DNA of 64,000 bases, from contig NZ_CP147838.1 of assembly GCF_037338445.1 (NCBI RefSeq), positions 682,001-746,000 on the forward strand, written 5' to 3'. Source of the stretch: Salinibaculum sp. SYNS191. Its GTDB lineage: Archaea > Halobacteriota > Halobacteria > Halobacteriales > Haloarculaceae. The notes under the pieces were generated by a model that was not told the DNA's origin, made no database searches, and worked only from the letters and a program-made list of their open reading frames with translations. The position numbers and the translations under genes were made by a program. Positions 33,428 through 40,915 of this stretch are shown here, one piece after another; positions within the stretch are counted from its first letter, which is position 1; each line of letters begins with the position of its first letter.

Positions 33428-33814
33428 CTACTCCAGCCGTTCGACGGCTGCAGCGAGGTCGCCGTCTGTCGCCTCCAGCGCCTCGCGGGCCTCGTCCTCG
33501 GGGACGCCCGTCCGCATCGCGACGAGTTCCACGTCGTCCTGCGGGATGCCCTCGTCGGCGTCGTCCTCGCCCGCCTCGACGGCGCTGGCGCTGCCCTCGC
33601 CGCGGTCGCGGGTCTCGGGCGAGCCGACGACCTGGTAGGTCTGCTGGCCCTGCGCGTTCATGAGCTGTACCTCCGCGTCGGTGAAGACCAGTTCCTCGTC
33701 GGCCGTCCTGATGACGACCTCCTCGGCATCGATTTCCTCGATGTCGATGCCCATCTGTTTCATCATCTGCTTCATCTTGCTGGGGTCGAGACCCCCGCCG
33801 CCTCCTCCAAACAT
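33428..33814 (-). CDS. nac: Nascent polypeptide-associated complex protein NAC
   Basis: 128 aa. NAC binds new polypeptides at the ribosome exit. It starts [20 protein letters not shown], has the NAC beta-barrel (about 20-65: [21 protein letters not shown]) and a C-terminal UBA domain (about 92-128: [20 protein letters not shown]). The acidic linker between the two is haloarchaeal. It lies between the PUA protein gene and trmI, 67 nt and 1 nt away, in a conserved translation-related operon. Confidence 0.93.
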   Translation of the reverse strand: MFGGGGGGLDPSKMKQMMKQMGIDIEEIDAEEVVIRTADEELVFTDAEVQLMNAQGQQTYQVVGSPETRDRGEGSASAVEAGEDDADEGIPQDDVELVAMRTGVPEDEAREALEATDGDLAAAVERLE

Positions 33815-33881
33815 ACCCTTCGGTTCGCCCCTGGTGATAAAAAGGTCTGCGTTGCGCGTTCTCGGCCGCCGGGCCGACGAC

Positions 33882-34343
33882 TCACTCCGCGGCCGTGTCG
33901 CGCACGTCGACGGCCATCCCCGTCTCGAACTCTACCATCCCCGGCCCGGGTAGTTCCGCGCGGCCGACCGCCAGCAGGCGGCCGTCCTCGTGTTCGACCA
34001 GCACTTCGTCGCGGGGCCGGATGTCCGCGCCCGCCGTCGCGACGAACTTCGCGAAGACGTTGCGCCCCTCCAGCACGTAGGGTTCGCTCTCGTCGCCCAC
34101 CACGACCCGGTAGGCCGGTGCGTCCAGCGCCCGCTGGAGGCGCTCGCCACCGGCCACGCCCAGTCGCAGGCGGCCGTCGGTCCCGTAGGTGACCAGCCGA
34201 CCCGCCGGTCCCCGGACCTGCCGGGGGCGGCCGGAACTGGTCTGTGTCACGGTCAGGTCGTCCGCGGACGGGAACAGCGCGCGCCCGGCCCCGCGCCCGA
34301 ACTGGTAGTCACCGACCCGACGGAGCACCGCGATGTCGTCCAT
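33882..34343 (-). CDS. PUA-domain RNA-binding protein
   Basis: 153 aa from ATG 34343. The C-terminal 75 residues are a PUA domain ([31 protein letters not shown] and [23 protein letters not shown]), which binds structured RNA; the N-terminal part ([21 protein letters not shown]) is a separate small domain with a predicted beta-rich fold. Found upstream of NAC and trmI in many archaea, so it is probably a translation or tRNA-processing factor. The specific RNA target is unknown. Confidence 0.82.
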   Translation of the reverse strand: MDDIAVLRRVGDYQFGRGAGRALFPSADDLTVTQTSSGRPRQVRGPAGRLVTYGTDGRLRLGVAGGERLQRALDAPAYRVVVGDESEPYVLEGRNVFAKFVATAGADIRPRDEVLVEHEDGRLLAVGRAELPGPGMVEFETGMAVDVRDTAAE

Positions 34344-34434
34344 CGCTCCTCCGTACCAGCCCGCAGCACTAAGTCGCTCCGTTCCGGCCCACAGCGTGTG
34401 AGAGAATATCAATCATCGAGGGAGTTCAGGAGAG

Positions 34435-34440
34435 TTAATA
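34435..34440 (+). promoter_or_regulatory. TATA-like element for the small membrane protein at 34467
   Basis: TTAATA lies 27-32 nt upstream of the ATG (34467), consistent with a leaderless promoter. Confidence 0.4.
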
Positions 34441-34466
34441 AGGGAGAGACACCGACGTAGAGCTAC

Positions 34467-34652
34467 ATGAATTCGACACTGAAGATAGGCATCGGTGCGG
34501 TCCTCTCGGTGGTCACCTCCGCGCTCATCATCTACGTCAGCATGGCGGGCGAGCCGATTATCCCCGGCATCATCGGGAGTGTGGCGGCGCTGGTGATGGC
34601 TCTCGGCGTGCTCCTCGTCGGCACCTCCAGTAAAGAAGGGCGGCCGGTCTAG
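34467..34652 (+). CDS. Two-helix small membrane protein
   Basis: 61 aa. Two hydrophobic helices at about residues 7-26 (IGIGAVLSVVTSALIIYVSM) and 32-53 with a short turn in between, ending in a basic cytoplasmic tail (SSKEGRPV). No known motif. Its end overlaps the convergent NYN gene by 4 nt. A TATA-like element at 34435-34440 supports expression. I do not recognise the family. Confidence 0.65.
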   Translation: MNSTLKIGIGAVLSVVTSALIIYVSMAGEPIIPGIIGSVAALVMALGVLLVGTSSKEGRPV

Positions 34653-35146
34653 AGCAAGAACTGGTCGGTATCGTCGCTGAGGTTCGTGAAGTCGTGGGCC
34701 GCCTCGACGAGTTCGTCCGCAGTCGACTCCCTGAAGGAGTAGACCTCCACGCGGACGCCCTCGTGTTCCAGATACCGACACAGGCGAGCGAAGTCGCCGT
34801 CGCCGGTACAGAGCGCGACGGTGTCGACGTGGGGCGCGAGCGAGACGGCGTCCAGGCTCATCCCGACGTCCCAGTCGGCCTTCTTCGAGCCGTCCTGGAA
34901 GGTCTTTATCTCCTTTATCTGCGTCTCGAAGCCGATGTCGACGAGCGCGTCGAAGAAACTCTCCTCCTCCGGCGCGTCGGCCTTGACCACGTAGGCGAGC
35001 GCCCGCGTGAGCTTCCGGCCGTCCACCGCCGATTCGAGCAGGCTGGCGTAGTCGATATTTCGCGTGTAGAGGCTCTGTGCCGTGTGGTAGAGGTTCTGCG
35101 AGTCAGCGAGAACGGCGACCCGCTGGTTCGGGTGAATCTCCGTCAT
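34649..35146 (-). CDS. NYN-domain (LabA-like) putative ribonuclease
   Basis: 165 aa. The NYN fold is a PIN-like nuclease with a few Asp residues around a metal: here VAVLADSQNLYH (about 10-21), the KADWDVGMSLDAV pair and VALCTGDGDFARLCRYL (about 113-129). The order fits LabA/DUF88 members. Family proteins cleave RNA or regulate gene expression; substrate unknown. It converges with the small membrane protein gene and is 51 nt downstream of the HtpX gene on the same strand. Confidence 0.85.
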   Translation of the reverse strand: MTEIHPNQRVAVLADSQNLYHTAQSLYTRNIDYASLLESAVDGRKLTRALAYVVKADAPEEESFFDALVDIGFETQIKEIKTFQDGSKKADWDVGMSLDAVSLAPHVDTVALCTGDGDFARLCRYLEHEGVRVEVYSFRESTADELVEAAHDFTNLSDDTDQFLL

Positions 35147-35197
35147 TACGTTCTCTCGCCGACCCAGCGCAAAAGGGCTTGCTGCCTGGGGCCGTCG

Positions 35198-36112
35198 TTA
35201 CATCGAGCGGAGCTTGCTGATACGCTTCTCGACGGGCGGGTGGGTGGCGAAGATGGTCTGCAGGACGCCGCGGTCACCCTCGAAGATGCACAGCGCGGCG
35301 ACTTCGTCGGGGGTGCCCTGCTGCTGGCGCTGCTGTTGCTGTCCGGGGCCGCGGCCGCGACGCTGCTGCTGGCGGGCCTGCTGTTGCATCTGCTGGCGCT
35401 GTTTCGCGCCCTCGCTTATCTTCTCCAGCGCGCGGGCCATCGCGTCGGGGTTGTTCGTGTACTGCGCGGCGTCGCTGTCGGCGACGTACTCGCGGTACCG
35501 GGAGATGGCCAGCACGAAGATGGAGACGAGCATCTGGGCGATGGACCCGGCAATCATCGCGAAGAAGTACGACGCGATGTTGCGCTCGCCGCCGAACAGC
35601 ACCGCGAACTGGACGACGATACCGACCATCGCGGCGATGGACTGCCCGATGAGCATCATCACGACGTCGCGGTTGCTGATGTGGGCGAGTTCGTGCGCCA
35701 GGACGCCTTCGAGTTCCTCGCGCTCCAGCAGGTCGATAATCTCCGTCGAGACGACGACGACGCCGGCACCCTTCCGGCCGACGGCGAAGGCGTTGGGGAC
35801 GCCCATGTCGGCGACCATCAGGCGGGGCTTGTCGATGCCCATGTCCCGGCTCAACTGCTCGACTTGCTGGTGAATCTCCCTGTAGCGCCCCTCGTTGGGC
35901 ATGTCTTCCGCGCCGACGCTCCTGAGTGCAGCCCACTTGCCGAACTTGTACTGGAAGCCGACGAAGCCGACCGTACCCAGCAACAGGAGGGCGAGTACGG
36001 TGGTGTTCGCACCGTAGTTGAAGATGACGAGTCCGGCGATGGCCGCGTAGAAGGCAAACAGGATGCTGCCCATGACGACCATCCGGAATTTGAGACCAAT
36101 GTGTCGTACCAT
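35198..36112 (-). CDS. htpX: HtpX-type zinc metalloprotease (M48)
   Basis: 304 aa. Two N-terminal transmembrane helices (about 11-31 and 37-53) and the HELAH zinc motif (His140, Glu141, His144), with the third ligand expected in a later helix near RYREYVADSDAAQ. Two more membrane segments surround residues 155-205. A glutamine-rich C-terminal stretch (residues about 235-275) is odd and low-complexity. HtpX removes misfolded membrane proteins under stress. Minus-strand TATAAAAAA-like element at 36135-36143 lies about 23-31 nt upstream, giving a leaderless start. It is divergent from the dap operon. Confidence 0.9.
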   Translation of the reverse strand: MVRHIGLKFRMVVMGSILFAFYAAIAGLVIFNYGANTTVLALLLLGTVGFVGFQYKFGKWAALRSVGAEDMPNEGRYREIHQQVEQLSRDMGIDKPRLMVADMGVPNAFAVGRKGAGVVVVSTEIIDLLEREELEGVLAHELAHISNRDVVMMLIGQSIAAMVGIVVQFAVLFGGERNIASYFFAMIAGSIAQMLVSIFVLAISRYREYVADSDAAQYTNNPDAMARALEKISEGAKQRQQMQQQARQQQRRGRGPGQQQQRQQQGTPDEVAALCIFEGDRGVLQTIFATHPPVEKRISKLRSM

Positions 36113-36134
36113 CAGGGACAGTTACGAGATGGAG

Positions 36135-36143
36135 TATAAAAAA
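36135..36143 (-). promoter_or_regulatory. TATA-like element for htpX
   Basis: Minus-strand TTTTTTATA, 23-31 nt from the HtpX ATG at 36112. The strong AT run stands out from the local GC content. Confidence 0.6.
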
Positions 36144-36210
36144 CCACGCGCTCTATGCCAGGTAGTTGCACAATCGCTCCCGTTAGAGAGCCGGTCCGGC
36201 AGGCACAACA

Positions 36211-36216
36211 CATAAG
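36211..36216 (+). promoter_or_regulatory. TATA-like element starting the dap operon leader
   Basis: CATAAG lies 25-30 nt upstream of the ATG at 36241. This spacing predicts that transcription starts at or next to that ATG, some 200 nt before dapA. No better TATA-like element is seen closer to dapA. Confidence 0.45.
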
Positions 36217-36240
36217 TTCCAGGATGGCACTTCTTCCGGT

Positions 36241-36321
36241 ATGACGCGGGCCACGCTCGACGGCAGTGCGGGTGCAGACGCCGAGCGTGGCGTGTCTCCT
36301 TCTGCGAAACGCAAACGCTGA
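36241..36321 (+). CDS. Candidate leader peptide (26 aa) upstream of dapA
   Basis: A 27-codon ORF beginning MTRATLDGSAGADAE and ending SPSAKRKR before a TGA. Its ATG sits at the predicted transcription start (TATA-like CATAAG 25-30 nt upstream), so it could be translated leaderless. The last four residues are Lys-Arg-Lys-Arg, with two Lys codons both AAA. This lies directly ahead of a lysine biosynthesis operon, so ribosome stalling on low lysine could be the sensing step. This is inference: no homologous leader is known to me in archaea, and third-position composition is only weakly coding-like. Confidence 0.4.
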   Translation: MTRATLDGSAGADAERGVSPSAKRKR

Positions 36322-36373
36322 GAGAGACTCGCGGCGGGAGTGGCGTCCCCGTCGCGGGTCGTGGTGGCCGACC
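36250..36373 (+). promoter_or_regulatory. Three stem-loops in the dap operon leader
   Basis: Stem-loop I: 10-bp perfect inverted repeat (36250-36259 with 36282-36291), inside the leader ORF. Stem-loop II: 36330-36338 with 36348-36356, nine pairs including one G-U, 9-nt loop, starting 8 nt after the leader stop. Stem-loop III: 5-bp stem 36357-36361 with 36369-36373, directly after II. Between 36374 and dapA (36437) I see no structure. Stems in GC-rich DNA can occur by chance, but their order, ORF then hairpins then gene, resembles attenuation leaders. No U-run typical of terminators follows. Confidence 0.4.
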
Positions 36374-36436
36374 GGCAAGCGACCGCTGAACCGAACCACA
36401 CAAGCGACACCCCGACAACACAGCAGACAACGACCA

Positions 36437-37345
36437 ATGACAGACTTCGACACCTTCGGCGGCGTGTACCCCGCGATGTGCACGCCGTTTCACGACGACG
36501 GTAGCATCGACTTCGAGACACTCCGCGCGGACGCACAGCGACTGGAGGCCGCGGGCGTCGACGGCCTGGTCCCGATGGGCTCAACCGGCGAATCGGCCAC
36601 GGTGAGCCACGACGAGCACGTCGAGGTCATCGACGCCGTCATCGACGCCGTGGACGTCCCGGTCATCGCCGGCAGCGGCTCGAACAACACCGCGGAGGCG
36701 CTCTCGCTGTCCCAGCGGGCCGCCGACGCCGGCGCGGACGCGCTTCTCCTGATTTCGCCGTACTACAACAAGCCCGAACAGCAGGGCTTCGTCGAGCACT
36801 ACGAGACCATCGCCGACGAGGTGGACGTGCCGCAAATCGTCTACAACGTCCCCTCCCGGACCGGCCAGAACATCGAGGCCGACACCGTGGCGACGCTGGC
36901 CGAGCACGAGAACATCCAGGGGTACAAGGCCGCCGGCGGCGACCTGAACCAGGTCAGCGAAATCGTCGAGAAGACCCGCGACCAGGAGTTCGACGTGCTC
37001 TCGGGCAACGACGGCGAGACACTGCCCATCCTCTCGGTGGGCGGCACCGGCTGTATCAGCGTCGCCGCCAACGTCGAACCCGAGCGCATGGGCGCGATGG
37101 TCCACGCCGCGCTCGACGAGGACTACCCGGAGGCGCGCGCACGCCACCACGACCTCGGCCCACTCTTTCGCGCGCTGTTCTGGGAGACCAACCCCATCCC
37201 GGTCAAGGCCGCCCTGGAGATTCGCGGCCACGGCAACGGCAACGTCCGGCCGCCGCTGACCGAGGCCACTGAGGAGACCTACGGGGACCTCGAATCGGTG
37301 CTGGCCGACTACGAGACCCCCTTCGAGGCCGCGGAGGCACGATGA
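36437..37345 (+). CDS. dapA: 4-hydroxy-tetrahydrodipicolinate synthase
   Basis: 302 aa. First committed step to lysine/DAP: condenses pyruvate with aspartate semialdehyde. Seen: the GSTGES phosphate-like loop (about 49-54), YNVPSRTG with catalytic Tyr, and GYKAAGGD with the Schiff-base Lys (about residue 161). The start at 36437 is favoured over 36266 since the extension is non-coding leader. It starts the dap operon; the TGA overlaps dapB's ATG (ATGA), and a roughly 200-nt leader with an ORF and stem-loops lies upstream. No SD is evident before the ATG. Confidence 0.92.
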   Translation: MTDFDTFGGVYPAMCTPFHDDGSIDFETLRADAQRLEAAGVDGLVPMGSTGESATVSHDEHVEVIDAVIDAVDVPVIAGSGSNNTAEALSLSQRAADAGADALLLISPYYNKPEQQGFVEHYETIADEVDVPQIVYNVPSRTGQNIEADTVATLAEHENIQGYKAAGGDLNQVSEIVEKTRDQEFDVLSGNDGETLPILSVGGTGCISVAANVEPERMGAMVHAALDEDYPEARARHHDLGPLFRALFWETNPIPVKAALEIRGHGNGNVRPPLTEATEETYGDLESVLADYETPFEAAEAR

Positions 37346-38100
37346 CGACGCTGGGCGTCAACGGCGCTGCCGGGCGGATGGGGCAGGCGGTCGTCGAGGC
37401 CGCCGGCGAGCGCGACGACGTATCGGTCGCCTTCGGCATCGACGTCGACGCCGACGCGGATGCGCCCGTACCCGTCTACGAGCCCGCGGAAACCGCTGAC
37501 GCGCTGGCCGAGCACGACCCCGACGCCGTCGTCGACTTCACGGTGCCGGACTCGACCGTGGACCTCGCGGGAGCCTGCGCCGAGGCCGGCGTCGCCCTCG
37601 TCGTCGGGACGACGGGCGTCGACGAGGACCAGCTATCGGTCCTACAGGAGGCCAGCGAGGCGACGCCGCTGCTCAAGGCGACGAACTTCTCGCGGGGCAT
37701 CCAGGCGCTGCTCCGCGCGCTCGGGCCCGCGCTGGAAGCCCTGGAGGGCTACGACGTGGAGGTCATGGAGACCCACCACAACCAGAAGCGGGACGCACCG
37801 AGCGGCACCGCGAAGACAATCCTCGAAGAAATCGCCGAGCACCGCGACTTCGAGACAGTTGCCGGCCGCGAGGGCATCCAGCCCCGCGAGGAGGGAGAGG
37901 TCGGGATGCTCGTCCGGCGCGCGGGCGACATCCGCGGCGAGCACGAGGTCATCCTCGCCGACAACGACGAGGTGCTCTCTCTCAGCCACCGCGCCGAGGA
38001 CCGCGGCGTGTTCGCCGCTGGGGCCATCGACGCGGCGGTCTGGCTGGCGGAGCAAAACCCCGGTTGGTATAGCTTCGGAGACGTAATCGACGAGTCATGA
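37342..38100 (+). CDS. dapB: 4-hydroxy-tetrahydrodipicolinate reductase
   Basis: 252 aa. Reduces the dapA product with NAD(P)H. The N-terminal nucleotide-binding motif is NGAAGRMGQAV (about 7-17); the catalytic segment is ETHHNQKRDAPSGTA (about 142-156) with His and Lys. GTTGVDEDQL is the second conserved loop. Overlaps dapA and dapD by 4 nt at each end, so tightly coupled. Confidence 0.93.
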   Translation: MTTLGVNGAAGRMGQAVVEAAGERDDVSVAFGIDVDADADAPVPVYEPAETADALAEHDPDAVVDFTVPDSTVDLAGACAEAGVALVVGTTGVDEDQLSVLQEASEATPLLKATNFSRGIQALLRALGPALEALEGYDVEVMETHHNQKRDAPSGTAKTILEEIAEHRDFETVAGREGIQPREEGEVGMLVRRAGDIRGEHEVILADNDEVLSLSHRAEDRGVFAAGAIDAAVWLAEQNPGWYSFGDVIDES

Positions 38101-38972
38101 GTCTGCAATCCGACATCGAACATCTGTGGGAGCGGTACGACGACGGACTGACGGCGGCCGACGCCACCGACGAGGACCTGACCGTGCTCGCGGAGTTCCT
38201 CGAAGCCCTGGAGGCCGGCGAGGTCCGCGCCGCCGAGAAGCGCGACACCGCTGCACAAAGCGCAGCGGGGTCCCAGCCGTCGGCTGGGAACGGCGAGTGG
38301 CAGGCAAACGAGTGGGTCAAGCAGGGCGTCCTGCTCAACTTCGGCCTGCACGAGATTTCCCAGTACGAGTACGGCGGCGTCACCTACAACGACGTGCTGC
38401 CGCTGCTGGACACCAGCGACCTCGGCGACCGCGGGTCCCGCAACACGCCGGACGGCACCACCGTCCGCCGCGGGGCCTACCTGGGCGAGGACGTCATCAT
38501 GATGAGCCCCTCCTTCGTCAACATCGGGGCGCACGTCGGCGATGGGACGCTGGTGGACTCCTGTGACACGGTCGGCTCGTGTGCCCAAATCGGCGAGAAC
38601 GTGAAACTCGGCGCGAACACGCTCATCGGCGGCGTCCTCGAACCGGTCGAGAACGCGCCGGTCATCGTCGAGGACGGCGCGTCCCTGGGCGCGGGCTGTC
38701 GCGTCACCAGCGGCTTCGTCGTCGGCGAGAACAGCGTCGTCGGCGAGAACACGCTGCTGACGCCGCGCATCCCGGTCTACGACCTCGTCGAGGAGGAGGT
38801 CGTCTACGGTCACCTCCCGCCGGAGCGCCGGGCCTTCTCGCGGTTCGTCGAGTCCTCCATCAGCGACCACGACATGTTCGACGGCGGCGCGTACAAGCCC
38901 GCCGTCGTCGCGACGGACATCGAACAGGAGACCCTGGAGGGGACCGAGCGCGAGGACGCGCTGCGGGAGTGA
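38097..38972 (+). CDS. dapD: Tetrahydrodipicolinate N-succinyltransferase
   Basis: 291 aa. Adds succinyl from succinyl-CoA to tetrahydrodipicolinate, so the operon uses the succinylase branch. The C-terminal half is a left-handed parallel beta-helix of hexapeptide repeats (NIGAHVGDGTLVDSC, IGENVKLGANTLIGGV, IIEDGASLGAGCRV-like stretches) ending in NSVVGENTLL. An N-terminal helical domain (about 1-100) is typical of DapD. Overlaps dapB by 4 nt. Confidence 0.92.
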   Translation: MSLQSDIEHLWERYDDGLTAADATDEDLTVLAEFLEALEAGEVRAAEKRDTAAQSAAGSQPSAGNGEWQANEWVKQGVLLNFGLHEISQYEYGGVTYNDVLPLLDTSDLGDRGSRNTPDGTTVRRGAYLGEDVIMMSPSFVNIGAHVGDGTLVDSCDTVGSCAQIGENVKLGANTLIGGVLEPVENAPVIVEDGASLGAGCRVTSGFVVGENSVVGENTLLTPRIPVYDLVEEEVVYGHLPPERRAFSRFVESSISDHDMFDGGAYKPAVVATDIEQETLEGTEREDALRE

Positions 38973-38976
38973 GTCG

Positions 38977-40218
38977 ATGAGTCAGGCCACGTCGCCGCCG
39001 ATACGTCGCCTCGCGGACTGGGACCACGAGCGGCTGGAACGCCTCGCCGCCGAGCACGGGACGCCGCTGTACGTCGTCGACCTCAACCGCGTGCAGGCGA
39101 ACTACCGCCGCTTCGCCGGGGCCTTCCCGGACGCGCACGTCATGTACGCAGCGAAGGCCCACACCGGCCGTGCGGTCCTCTCGGCGCTGCTGGACGCCGG
39201 CGCGGACATCGAGTGTGCCGCCCGGGGCGAACTCCAGCGGGCCATCGAGGCCGGTGCGGACCCGGACACGCTACAGTACACCGCAGTCAACCCGCCCGCG
39301 GCGGACCTGGACTACGCGACCGACCTGGCGGCCGACCACCCGGGACTCACCATCACCGGCGGCGCGACGGACACCTTCGACCGCCTCGAAGAACGCGGCT
39401 ACGACGGCCGCGTCGCCATCCGCGTCAACCCCGGCATCGGCACCGGCCACCACGAGAAGGTCGCCACCGGCAAGGACGCGAAGTTCGGCATCCCCTACGA
39501 CCAGGTACCGGCGGTGGCCGCGGACGTCGCCGAGCGGTTCGACCTCGTCGGCATCCACGCCCACGCCGGCAGCGGCGTCCTCCACGACGACTTAGACGAC
39601 CACTGCCGCGCCATCGCGAAGGTGGCGGACATGGGCCGTACCGTCGAAGACCAGGTCGGCGATCTAGAGTTCGTGGACTTCGGCGGCGGCTTCGGCGTCC
39701 CCTACCGCGAGGACGAGGAACCCCTGGACATGGCTGTCGTCGGCGAGAAGGTCCGCGACGCCGTCGGCGACCTGAACGCGCAGATAAAGCTCGAACCCGG
39801 GCGCTACGTCGTCGCCGACGCGGAACTCATCCTGACCGACGTGAACACGGTCAAGGAGACGCCGGCGACGACCGTCGTGGGCGTCGACGCCTCGCTGGCG
39901 ACGCTCATCCGTCCGGCGATGTTCGACTCCTACCACCCGATTCGGAACGTCTCAGCGCCAGACCGCGAGGCCGAACCGGTCTCGGTCGGCGGACCATGCT
40001 GTACGAGCGCCGACGTGTTCTGCACGGACCGGCCGGTCGCTCGACCCGAGCGCGGGGACCTGCTGGCAATCGGCAACGCTGGCGCGTACGGCTACGAACT
40101 CGCCAACCAGTTCCACTCCCAGCCCCGGCCGGCGGAAGTCGCTATCGCAGGCGACGAGGAACGGGTCGTCCGGCGGCGCGAGACGCTGGACGACGTGACG
40201 CGCCTGGAGCAAGACTGA
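38977..40218 (+). CDS. lysA: Diaminopimelate decarboxylase
   Basis: 413 aa. Converts meso-DAP to lysine with pyridoxal phosphate. The PLP Lys is in MYAAKAHTG (about 48-56); conserved HAHAGSG, DFGGGFGVPY and EPGRYVVADAE segments bind cofactor or substrate; Cys in CTSADV supplies the second-subunit residue. It starts 4 nt after dapD's TGA. Lysine formation is the last step, so dapF and dapC (the epimerase and aminotransferase) must be supplied elsewhere; neither is in this operon. Confidence 0.93.
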   Translation: MSQATSPPIRRLADWDHERLERLAAEHGTPLYVVDLNRVQANYRRFAGAFPDAHVMYAAKAHTGRAVLSALLDAGADIECAARGELQRAIEAGADPDTLQYTAVNPPAADLDYATDLAADHPGLTITGGATDTFDRLEERGYDGRVAIRVNPGIGTGHHEKVATGKDAKFGIPYDQVPAVAADVAERFDLVGIHAHAGSGVLHDDLDDHCRAIAKVADMGRTVEDQVGDLEFVDFGGGFGVPYREDEEPLDMAVVGEKVRDAVGDLNAQIKLEPGRYVVADAELILTDVNTVKETPATTVVGVDASLATLIRPAMFDSYHPIRNVSAPDREAEPVSVGGPCCTSADVFCTDRPVARPERGDLLAIGNAGAYGYELANQFHSQPRPAEVAIAGDEERVVRRRETLDDVTRLEQD

Positions 40219-40229
40219 CCGGGCGAATC

Positions 40230-40236
40230 CTTATAC
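40230..40236 (+). promoter_or_regulatory. TATA-like element for the antitoxin gene in the dap operon
   Basis: CTTATAC lies 24-30 nt upstream of the antitoxin ATG (40260). It marks an internal promoter between lysA and the toxin pair, so the pair can be transcribed independently of dapA. Confidence 0.5.
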
Positions 40237-40259
40237 ACGAATCCGAACTACGTGACGGT

Positions 40260-40523
40260 ATGGCCGCAACGGTCGAGATAACCGAAGAAGATGGCAGTTA
40301 CACTGCCGTCGACACCGACTCGGGCGTCTCCGCCAGCGGAGAATCGAAGGCGCTGGCGCTGATGTCCCTCGCCGTCGCTCTGGAAGACAGCGACGAGGAA
40401 CGGAATGAGGATACCGAGACAGCGTTGCGCTCGCTGGCGGAGCGGACACAGCGTCGGTTCGAAAATGAGAGCATCACCGAAGACGACGTCGAGGACGCAA
40501 TTGCATGGGCCCGGTCCGAGTAG
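40260..40523 (+). CDS. Antitoxin of a PIN toxin-antitoxin pair
   Basis: 87 aa from the ATG at 40260; the frame upstream belongs to a shadow of lysA. The N-terminal part (about 5-40: VEITEEDGSYTAVDTDSGVS then ASGESKALALMSLAVALE) resembles the small HicB-like or DUF1902-type fold. The C-terminal part (SLAERTQRRFENESITEDDVEDAIAWARSE) resembles the tail of VapB-like antitoxins that neutralise PIN toxins. Overlap with the toxin gene is 19 nt, standard for such pairs. Chromosomal function could be stabilisation or stress response; it sits within the lysine operon. Confidence 0.72.
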   Translation: MAATVEITEEDGSYTAVDTDSGVSASGESKALALMSLAVALEDSDEERNEDTETALRSLAERTQRRFENESITEDDVEDAIAWARSE

Positions 40524-40915
40524 TCTGCGACACCAACGTCTTCATTTCCGCGTTCGGCTTCGGTGGCACACCCCTGGAGGCAGTGCTCCGAGCGTGTCGA
40601 TCGGACTGTCGAATCGTAGTGTCGGAGCAAACGTTAGCGGAGTTGGGACGCGTCATGCAGTACACTCGGTTACCATTCACCGACGAGGAGCGAGGCCAGT
40701 ATCTCTCGGTTCTCACCAGGGAGGCCGAGCGAGTGGACCCCGACGCCGAACCGAACGTTATCGAGCGCGACCCGGACGACAACGCGTTTCTCGCCTGTGC
40801 GACAGCAGCACAGGCCGATTACGTGGTTTCCGGTGACGAGCACCTGCTGGCCCTTGGAAAATACCGGGACACCGAAATCGTAACACCTGCAGGCTTCCTC
40901 GAACGTATCCAATGA
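40505..40915 (+). CDS. PIN-domain toxin (VapC-like, COG1569 type)
   Basis: 136 aa. PIN toxins are RNases. The acidic active-site residues are in place: Asp in VVCDTNVFIS (about 7-16), Glu in SEQTLAELGR, Asp in ERDPDDNAFLACATA and Asp in VSGDEHLLALG. This is the PIN-family toxin of COG1569. It overlaps the antitoxin by 19 nt, and its TGA overlaps the dapE ATG (ATGA), so translation of dapE depends on reading through this gene. The codon composition is slightly lower in GC than neighbours, a possible sign of acquisition. Confidence 0.82.
   Translation: MGPVRVVCDTNVFISAFGFGGTPLEAVLRACRSDCRIVVSEQTLAELGRVMQYTRLPFTDEERGQYLSVLTREAERVDPDAEPNVIERDPDDNAFLACATAAQADYVVSGDEHLLALGKYRDTEIVTPAGFLERIQ

Noticed and set aside
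36266..36436. Longer dapA start at 36266
   Set aside because: It would add 57 residues of basic, non-family sequence overlapping the leader ORF and hairpins; DapA proteins start near residue 1 of the 36437 form.
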